From Lampris incognitus (taxonomy: Eukaryota > Chordata > Actinopteri > Lampriformes > Lampridae), in assembly GCF_029633865.1 (NCBI RefSeq), contig NC_079219.1:19115963-19179962 (forward strand): a DNA stretch of 64,000 nt, written 5' to 3'. Within the stretch, counting starts at the first letter, position 1; each line of letters opens with the position of its first letter. The translations under genes were made by a program, and so were the position numbers. The notes below the pieces were generated by a model that did no database searches, was not told the origin of the DNA, and was given only the letters and a program-made list of their open reading frames with translations. Below are positions 55,972-64,000 of this stretch, piece by piece.

Positions 55972-57955
55972 CTGCCCCCCCTCCATGGAAAGCCCCCCTC
56001 CCCTCCCATGGAAAGCTTCACTGCTCACAGAGACCAACTTCATTATGCCATTACATTGAGGGGCAAGGACTTCGGTGCCGAGGACAGACACGTCACAGGG
56101 CGTCAAAATTGAGAGACACTCACAGGCGTTTCCAGTAATCCTCCACTCACTCAACCCTTTTCCCCTTCATTTTTGATATTTTCTTACGCAAGAGCCTTCA
56201 CAACTTCCACGGTCTACAAGCAAATGCCTTTTTTTTTTTTGCACCCTCGCCCCCGCCTCTCCCACACATATACACACGCACACACACACTTTCCTGTAAA
56301 GGAAATATCATTTTGGAACACGAGAGGGACGGCTGCAAGAGACAGGCCCGACTTCTGTTGTTTCTGAATGCAGTACGGCACAAGCTCCAACTCTTCCCCC
56401 GTGCTTTTCTGCTTGTCCCCTTAAAATGCTGAGTAGCTAGAGGCTCAGGATGCTCCGACGGTTCGTACGTTGCCAAAGTCACCGCAGGGAAGAGGAGGAG
56501 GGGGAGAGGAAAATCTCCATTAAAAAGGCTTAGACTCCTTTTCTCAATCCTCAACTGGGTTTTGACTCAAATCTCTTTTACTCTCTCGAACAAAAGGGAT
56601 GCTTTGCTCCTCTCTCCATTTTCTTTTTTTGCTTTGATTCATAGGCTCACAGGCCTGTGCTGAAGGATAAACTGATCTGTATGATGCTGATGGAGGAATA
56701 GTCAATCACTTGTTCATGGAACTGATGCCTGCCTCGCCCCTTTGCTTTGTTCCAGGCATTACATTGCACTATATTAGTGCAGCATGATATGCACATTTGA
56801 CCTCTACCTACTATCTGCCATAGAACACTGCCTCTTCTACAGAAACAAAAAAAAAATATAAACACTATACAAATGGACAATAAGGTAAACATCGCAAATG
56901 GAAGCTCACTTGGAAGAAGAAAAAAACGTGGCAACAAGAAATCATGTATACACGCATCACATTCTGCAAAACAGGGATGTGAATCAGCGGTAAATATATG
57001 TATAGCTTTTATTCCTCACAACTAATTTTGGTTGTAGTCCAGTAGCTACCTATTGTGATTTGTAGATTTGGTCTGGTGTTATCTTTATGTCTCTGCCCAG
57101 ATGTGATCACAAAAAAAGAAAAAAGAAAAAAAAAGCTGACTATTATACCGGCGAGTGACTCATTTAACCTTCTGCTTTGCAGTGAGTTCTACTTCAACCC
57201 TGACACATCAGGCCAAATGACCATGGCTGGATTCGTGAATATAGCAAATTTTAACCGCTTTGTAGAAAAACATTAGTGAACCCTACAACGTATGACAACA
57301 GCGGGTGTTTAATTCAGCCCACTCACTCATAGTATTTCACGTAAAATGAAACCTCTGCCTTACTATCGCTGCTCAATTGTCAGCAGTCCTGCTAACAGCA
57401 TTTCACCATTCACCTGCCATTATTTTATCCTGGCAAAACTAAGGTAGCATAGCTCATTTCAAGTCAGTTTTCCCCAAACGTTTCCCATACAGTAGTCCAC
57501 ATGACAGGTGCTCTTACATTATTCAGTCTTACCACATATGAGGTAAAACGTGGCGTAACACAGTCTGTACAAATCAAGGATCAACACATTTCAACATGCT
57601 AATAGCAAGAGAGCAGCGCTTCTGCAGAGTTTGACACGAGCAAACTGGTGTGGAGAATGTTTACTTTTATTGTTGTTGGATTTGTAAATAACAGGAAACG
57701 ATTTTTTTATTTTTTTGAAAAAAGATAAAGTATGTGTACATTTATTTTGTATTGCACAGAAAAATGTTTAGTTTGAATATTGCAAAGTTGGGTGTATGAT
57801 ATTGCTGATTGTTGTGCTCATGATGCAAGTTGTATGTTGTAAAAAAAAAAAAGAATCCAAAAAACAAAACATAGGCTCAGCCATTTTGTACAGGTTGTTT
57901 ATATGTATGGGAAGAATCACCAAAAAACAAATAAATGAGGAAAACTGATCTAAAT
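55972..57955 (+). other. thsd7a: thsd7a 3' untranslated region
   Basis: This is the region between the TAG stop and the AATAAA at 57930, with no competing gene. It is AU-rich and contains a possible upstream ATTAAA at 56519-56524 and A-runs near 57113-57134 and 57841-57852 that could cause internal priming in cDNA libraries. A near-duplicated C-rich block (CATGGAAAGC twice, 55983-56025) follows the stop. The end is inferred from the poly(A) signal alone. Confidence 0.6.
57930..57935 (+). promoter_or_regulatory. thsd7a: AATAAA polyadenylation signal of thsd7a
   Basis: This canonical hexamer lies 1.96 kb after the stop, followed by AT-rich sequence and a GT-containing stretch (ATGTCAAAGTCGATGTACG) suitable as a downstream element. 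It is the only perfect AATAAA I found between the stop codon and 58000. Confidence 0.6.
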
Positions 57956-58149
57956 ATGTCAAAGTCGATGTACGATTGATTACCTGCACCTCCACCGCAT
58001 CAACATTACAGGTCTGTTCAACTGTGCCGAGTGGGATGTATTACCACTGGCCACCACTAGATGTCAGCTACCGACGTCAACAAAAGTTACACCTCAAAAG
58101 TGTGTACAGTGTAAACCCTCCATCACCACCCCTTTACACACCCCCCCGC

Positions 58150-58198
58150 TCTCTCTCTCTCTCTCTCTCTCTGAACTGTGAGAGCACACTATATAAAA
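58150..58198 (+). promoter_or_regulatory. possible core promoter: CT repeat and TATA box
   Basis: A (CT)n tract at 58150-58172 is followed by ACTATATAAAAC, a good TATA box at 58191, some 340 nt upstream of the putative signal-peptide exon and 230 nt beyond the thsd7a poly(A) signal. The spacing would give a 5' leader of roughly 310 nt. This is inferred from motifs only. Confidence 0.25.
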
Positions 58199-58532
58199 CA
58201 TCCCGCCACACTTGCAGTCAGATGTGCAAACACCTCCGTACACATCACTGCGCCTCCAAAGCTCCCATTAGAGAGGAAGGACAGAAACTCCCCAGCAGCC
58301 AGTTGTCTAGCCTGACTGAGCTGGCACACATCAAACCTCATCTCTCATGCCTCAGGACCTGGTGTGAGGCCAGTCTTTATTCCAGTGGTTTATTGCTTGA
58401 TCTAGAATTGTATTCAACAAAGGACATTGTTGTTTTTTTGTTTTTATTATTATTTATTTAGTTATTTATTTTTGTCAGTCAGAAACTGAGAAGGTTTAGA
58501 AGAGGATCGGGAATATATAAGGACAGGTTGGT

Positions 58533-58598
58533 ATGATGGGAGACGCTCCACACAGAGGTATGCGGGCTGCCGTCCTGTTGCTGTCACTGATCTCAGTG
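58533..58598 (+). CDS. possible first coding exon of an unidentified secreted protein
   Basis: Reading from two tandem ATGs gives MMGDAPHRGMRAAVLLLSLI then SV, ending exactly at a strong donor GTG|GTAAGT (phase 0). From the third ATG (58560) the peptide MRAAVLLLSLISV is a typical signal-peptide start. A TATATAA lies at 58514 and another TATATAAA at 58191 behind a CT repeat. I could not find a convincing second exon before 64000 and do not recognise the product. It could be a chance arrangement. Confidence 0.25.
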
Positions 58599-60779
58599 GT
58601 AAGTTAGTGTTTTTTATATATGTGTGTGTGTGTGTTTCAGCCTACAATTTCCACTGTCTCACAAGTAATTTGGACTGATTCATTGAAAGCATCAAGTGTA
58701 GTAGCGAATGTAAAGGTTTTTTTTTTCGGGGGCTTCGGTACCCATACATATCAGTAAAATTAACAGTTGTGAAGTCCACACGGTCATGTGTGATACAAGA
58801 CGAAGTGGACCTCACATGACGCTTGCAAGATCCTGTCCCCAGCAGTGTCACATACACACAGGAATGTGATGGCTGTTTCCAGCACGATGCATGCAACCTT
58901 CTGTCTGAGGGCTTTTACCTGAGTCTGTCCAAGGAAGAATAACTGTTTAGAGTGGCATTCAAAGTGCTGCTGCTTTCATGCCACTGATGATAAACACTAA
59001 TAAGCGTCTGTAAACATCCACTCATCTGTGAATCAAATGATCCAGTCATCGGTATACATACCGCACACAGATTAGCTAAGTTTAACCTCTCATTTTAAAA
59101 CCACACACGGTCCCGGAGGGAATGTCCTCTCCAGCACGCCCTCCTCCGTTCTGCCACCAGCCAATGCAGCTCAACGGCAATGTGTTGGCTGAAAGAGACC
59201 GAGGCTTTTTACGGCAAACATGCCACAATGCCCCTGACTCAGTGCCTTGGATAGCTTGTGACAACCCAATTCCTTTAATCCTCTGAGAGACTCTGAGTAA
59301 CCCCTCACCCATAGATAAGTCTGTCAACAAAGCAATCTGGGCAAAGCAGGACCACTCCTTCTCCCGTACCAAAAAAATTCCACGAACTTAATCCCCACAA
59401 ACTTGACTGGCCTCAAATAGCTCCTGTGGTGTTATCAGTGTTTAATTTGCATAGTGATGGAAAGAAGTCAATTACTATTAATTATTCTCTACGACTTAAT
59501 ACCCATTATCGAACTGAATTCACCGTCTTGAAAACCATAAACTCAATTTCACAGCTGACTAAGCGCTCTAATCATTTTACCCCCCCTTACTTACGCAGCT
59601 TTTCCTAGTTTGATGGAAACAATAGAGTTGTGCGTACACAGACGCCGCGGCATACGCTAATGGTGATCGTCTTATTGTCCCAACATACAGAGGAGTGGTC
59701 ATTAAATATGTGATTTCCATGCATCTACAATAGCATCATGGCAGTGGTAACAGATCTCGTGGCATCACTTGATGTGAATGTTTTTCCAGGCTGGGCTGCC
59801 AAATTGCTTCGCCATGCTTTAATGGGATGATCATAATTGTTTCGTACTTGGCACAACCTAAGCTTTTGCCTCCAGCTCCTTTGACAGATTGACAGACCCA
59901 TGGGAACCGCACAAACTTATTTTGGCCGCCTTTGAACCAAGTCGTGTGTGAAATAATATGATTATGTATTTATCCTCTGGGTAAGCTGAAAAACTAGTGG
60001 CTAGGATTTTTTTTAAAAAATTTTTTAACTGCCCTGCTCTAATAGCCCTCAGTCTGTCCGCGTACAGTATTTATCCTCCACTCCTCCACAGAAGTCATGG
60101 TGATAATTGTGCCCTGGCCTCTCCCGAGTGGTGGTGCAGCGATAGGGCTCGACTTCACTCCACAGCCTCCTGTGATGTCTTGACACACTTTGTGATTTGT
60201 CATAATCCCCACCCCCACCCCCCAGGTAACACTTTGATATCGCTGGAAGAATATAAACCCAACTTTTTATAAGGTGTTGGGTGTCCTTACTCGATCCATC
60301 ATCTCAACCAGGAGGGACCTCACGAAGCAAAACAAGCTGAAATAAACTCTAATTGCCTCCGACTACAATAGAATCCCACATGTCAGACTTAAAAAACACT
60401 CGGAGCATCCAGCATCAAAAGACTGAGGAAGTTTGATGAGATTGGATTGGGATCTGCGAATACTCACCCGTGTTTGAGAGGACGTGTGATGGTATTTGAT
60501 GGAGCATAACCTCTCGTCTCACGGAAACCAAAGATGTCCGTCAAAGCCAATCAGCGGTTGACACTTGCATTTCAGTCCGCTCGTAAGATGTGGGCTGTCA
60601 CATCCACAGATACAGTCAAGATACAGTGGATCGCTTCCCACATAATGAAAGGCGAGCACTCCATATAGAGGTACTTGTCAATCCACGACTGCGGTAGCTG
60701 TGAGTCGTCTATCAGATTAGTAAACGCTGTGGCCAACCTAGCATCTTGACGCATGCTCAATACTCCAGGTAAGAAAATC
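58599..60779. other. intergenic (or first intron) sequence, no gene seen
   Basis: No recognised coding exon or transposon. A GT run follows the candidate donor at 58618-58635. A C-rich tract (60207-60224) ends in CAG, but the sequence after it meets a stop within four codons in the phase required. Confidence 0.5.
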
Positions 60780-60782
60780 AAA

Positions 60783-61300
60783 GAAAGTTGAATCAGTTCA
60801 TCGGGACATGTTCATTGAGAGAGAAACGTTTCATCACTCATCTAAGTGACATCTTCAGTCTAAACTGGCTGCAGGTATCCCCACCCTTATAAACAATACC
60901 GTACAATACAGTTGCCTAGCGACGCAAACCAACAACCAGTTTCAAATGCAAATTACCGTGACCGTTAACTAGAGGTACAATGGCCATGTGTACTATTCAC
61001 AGAGGGTTGCAGAATAGTTGCAATCACAGGCTTGTAAAATGGCGACAGGTGTACTCTTGGGCCTGCCCCTCAGTTCAGGGATGGTCATTCCCTCTTAACA
61101 TAGATGACCTCTTTCACTCCCCATTCAAACCAGCGTTCCTCCCTATCGAGGATGTGCACATCCTCATCCTTGAAAGAGTGGCCACTGGCCTGTAGATGGT
61201 GTAGACTGCCGAGTCCTGGCCTGATGGGTTAGCTCTCCTGTGTTGTGCCATCCTCTTGGCCGGCGTCTGTTTAGTTTAGTTTTTGTGCCAAACTCTGACA
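60783..61300 (-). mobile_element. Penelope-like element 3' fragment with GIY-YIG endonuclease end
   Basis: On the minus strand it reads ETKQTPAKRMAQHRRANPSG-like sequence (ETK region broken by a stop), then QDSAVY, HLQASGHSFKDEDVHILDRE, ERWFEWGVKEVIYVKRE and a stop, with a frameshift near 61195. It is followed by the noncoding terminal part (GTTTCATCACTCATCTAAGT in + orientation) shared with 44605-44790. RMxxHRRA and ERWFERGVKEAIYVxxE are typical of the C-terminal endonuclease of fish Penelope-like elements. Confidence 0.7.
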
Positions 61301-61834
61301 CACTACCCAATCGAGGTTGTGAAGAGGCAGCCTAAATCTCCTATCAGCCTGTTCCTTCTCCATTCTAACTCTGTAATGCCTGTTAAACTAGAACTGTTGG
61401 ACTCGCAGATCCTCCCCCACACACAAGTCGCAGCAGCTGCAGCATTCAGGTAAATGAAAACCGACACAGGCTTTCATTCTTTCCACACGGTTTTGTGTAT
61501 AGCCCACCGCCGACTTGCCCGTCTTCTCAGGTGGTTCTATTAAGGCGGGGATGGGTGGGTGGATTGAGGGGGGGGGGTCCAACCCATAGAATATTTGCTG
61601 AGCTCCCGAGGGAGGCTGGTCTTGTTTATCTTCCTGTTTCAAAGAGAGAATGTCTGCACCTTATCACAGCCTTGCTGAGAATAGATAACATTTAGGGCTG
61701 TGCAACAGCCAATATGTTGCATCTGGCAATCTGAAAGTTGTTTCCTTAAGGACTTCTGCATGACCACACTGTCTGTGTTATCTTCTCGAAGAATTAATGC
61801 CCTGTCTCGTGGACTTGGAAATAACATTAATAGC

Positions 61835-61929
<95 letters not shown>

Positions 61930-63529
61930 GCACAAGAACTGGCTGCTCCAAGAGCACCCCCCCCAAAAAAAACCCTAAAAACAAAAAACATTGAAGTGAA
62001 AGCCTGCATCTCTGATGATATAGCACGGGATTTGAGTTCTTAAAACGAAAAAACACTAAACAACATATATTTTGCTCAACGCTATCATTACCTCATGACA
62101 AATGTGTAAAGCTGTTCTTTTTAAATGTGCTTGGTCCGAAACCAGCGGGGCTGTGAAGCGAACATGGTGTTCTTTGCACATTATCTGATGGCAAATGTGT
62201 CTCTTCTCGCCACAGTATCTCTCGCTTAGACATGCACACACACATATACACACACACATACACTCATTTATACATCCAGTCCCAATCTCTGTCTGTGAGC
62301 CTCGCTTAAATGTTTTTGAACCTGACAAGAGGTAAATCTCGGCCCCGTGAGTCTTGGTGCAGTCAGTGGGGGTGTTACGGATATAAACGTTGCTTTAGTC
62401 AGGACTGCCTCTGATCTGCCTAATCTCCCCAGGGCTGGATTACAGGTTGGGCTCTAATCCGCGGAGTGGGGTCTCTGTGAATCTGCCACAGAGCGTTCTA
62501 ATCCCGGGCCTGTCAGGTGCTTTAGATGAAAGCTAATTGAGCATCCCGTTACGGGACGAATACGCAACTCTCGTGACAAGGCGAGCAAGCCACCACGGCA
62601 TCAAAATGGGTCTGAGGACATCTGGGCATGCCTTTAAGAAACGCGTCGCAATTATGCCTGCACATGCGAGTCGTTTTATTTCAAATCTGAATGTCCACCA
62701 TTTGGGGGACAACGTGAGATACCCCCACAATGCAAGTAACAATGCTTCAGTAGAACAGGAAGCAACCAAAGTCACTGGTCGATGGAGAAAAAAAACCCCA
62801 AACACATTAGCTGATTGGGTCCTTATTTAACATATCAAAAGATAAACCTAACTTTTTTTTTCTTCCAAACAGATCAATCGAGCACTTTTAACTACAAACT
62901 CTTTATCTGCACCTTAAAGTGCTGTCTGCTGGGGAGTGGGATTGAATTCATAATCCCAAAGCAGGAGGACTCCCCCCAGATGGAAACCCAGTTATTGAGC
63001 AGCATAATTACTGCATAATGAAAATGATATTTGATTTGATCATTGGAGACCACAGTCTTAATGAATCAGACTAGGAAAAAAAAAAGCATAAAATATTAAA
63101 CGGGGCTCACAGGGTTTGATTAAAGTGTCACGTTTTTCTAGTCACCGAAAACGCACCATTCACGGATGTGCACGTGGTTCATTCAGCTGATGGATGTCAA
63201 ACCGGATTGCAAATCAAGTTGAAAGTTGAAAATGAATGTTAAGTTACAAATTTTACGTAAAAAAAAAGAGATGCATTTTGGATAAGTTCTCAATATCTGG
63301 TTTGGAATAAAATAGTTACCTTGAGCGTTTTCAATCCATTTTTCTTAAAATGACAATAAGGGTTTTGCTTGGTGAACTCTATGCATCCCTCTTGGTAAAA
63401 CATCCTCACCTCATCATCTGATGCCGCTCACGTACCGATCAGTCCGGATCAATATACCAAAGTGTTATCCTTTTGTTAGCCAAGAATTTCAGTCACCTAT
63501 CATCCTTTCAACTTGGTAAAAAAAAAAGT
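61301..63529. other. intergenic sequence with very long GT tract
   Basis: It contains (GT)45 at 61839-61928, flanked by a C-run and A-runs, and short CA stretches at 62234-62263. No gene recognised; short open frames lack similarity. Confidence 0.55.
61839..61928 (+). repeat. (GT)45 microsatellite
   Basis: Ninety bases of uninterrupted GT, the longest simple repeat in the window, followed by TGCACAAG. Confidence 0.95.
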
Positions 63530-63971
63530 TTTTTTTTTATTGTTTCCCCTTTTTCCCCCCAATTGTATCCAGCCAATTACCCCTCTCTTCCGAGCCATTC
63601 CGGTCGCTGCTCTACCCCCCCTGCCGATCCGGGGAGGGCTGTAGACTACCACATGCCTCCTCCGATACACGTGGAGTCGCCAGCTACTTTTTTCACCTGA
63701 CAGTGAGGAGTTTCACCGGGGGAACATAGCACGTGGGAGGATCACGCTATTCCCCCCAGCTCCCCCTTCCCCCCGAACAGGCGCCCCGACCGGCCAGAGG
63801 AGGCGCTAGTGCAGCGACCAGGACTCATACCCTCATCCGGCTTCCCACCCGCAGACACAGCCAATTCTGTCTGTAGGGACGCCCGACCAAGCCGGAGGTA
63901 ACACGGGGATTGGAACCAGCGATCCCTGTGTTGGTAGGCAACGGAATAGACCGCTACGCTACTCGGACATG
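63530..63971 (-). repeat. SINE A copy 11, minus strand, full-length
   Basis: In complement it reads GAGTAGCGTAGCGGTCTATT, CCGTTGCCTACCAACACAGG, AGCGCCTCCTCTGGCCGGTC and GGAGGAGGCATGTGGTAGTC to a purine tail. The flanks CTTGGTAAAA and CATGGTAAAA suggest a short target duplication. Confidence 0.9.
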
Positions 63972-64000
63972 GTAAAATTTATTTAGATTTCGCACCGTTT

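Noticed and set aside
57178..57276. TTTGCAG-led frame FYFNPDTSGQMTMAGF in the 3' UTR
   Set aside because: It lies after the thsd7a stop without a plausible donor or partner, and resembles no family I know.
60225..60272. Possible second exon after a C-rich tract ending in CAG
   Set aside because: In the phase required by the donor at 58599 it reads Val-Thr-Leu then stop.
62537..62830. 97-codon + strand frame MSIPLRDEYATLVTRRASHHG
   Set aside because: No family similarity and no supporting splice signals in phase with the candidate exon at 58533.

Overview
This is a vertebrate nuclear window, almost certainly from a ray-finned (teleost) fish. It carries the 3' two thirds of one large multi-exon gene on the + strand. 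The repeats are fish-like: tRNA-derived SINEs, a Tc1 transposon, L2-, RTE- and L1-type LINE pieces, Penelope-like fragments and many long GT/AC microsatellites. There is no bacterial-style gene organisation, CRISPR array, rRNA or bona fide tRNA gene.

The gene is the orthologue of THSD7A (thrombospondin type-1 domain-containing protein 7A). I could place 22 coding exons between 3690 and 55971, each with AG/GT splice borders and matching codon phase. Together they encode the last ~1,052 residues: about 14 TSP1-type modules, an EGF-like cysteine cluster, a Ser/Thr/Pro-containing stalk, one transmembrane helix and a 29-residue cytoplasmic tail ending in YDGDADM. The 5' exons lie upstream of the window. 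A ~2 kb 3' UTR ends at an AATAAA at 57930. One coding exon appears to be a 6-nt microexon (27340-27345). One TSP1 module has lost both cysteines of what should be a single disulfide. A stop-containing cassette exon with good splice sites lies in the last intron.

Layout: 1-3689, intron with an L1 tail fragment and a SINE; 3690-16885, exons 1-5; 18515-31078, exons 6-12, with dense SINEs; 33535-41682, exons 13-16, with a large foldback repeat (32020-32901), an RTE LINE tail and an antisense hAT/TTF zinc-finger relic; 41683-48242, a long intron holding a Penelope scrap, an RTE tail and a 2.7 kb decayed L2 LINE; 48243-55971, exons 17-22, with a near-complete Tc1 element (49034-50245); 55972-57955, 3' UTR; 57956-64000, intergenic sequence with a possible first exon of a small secreted protein (58533-58598), a Penelope GIY-YIG fragment and a SINE.

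Two SINE families dominate. SINE A (~430 bp, 11 copies) has a tRNA-like head and a purine-rich tail, and several copies have clear 12-15 bp target-site duplications. SINE B (8 copies) has a tRNA-like head joined to one of two different 3' halves. Gene and family names rest on recognition of protein motifs and remembered vertebrate THSD7A sequence. No database search was possible.
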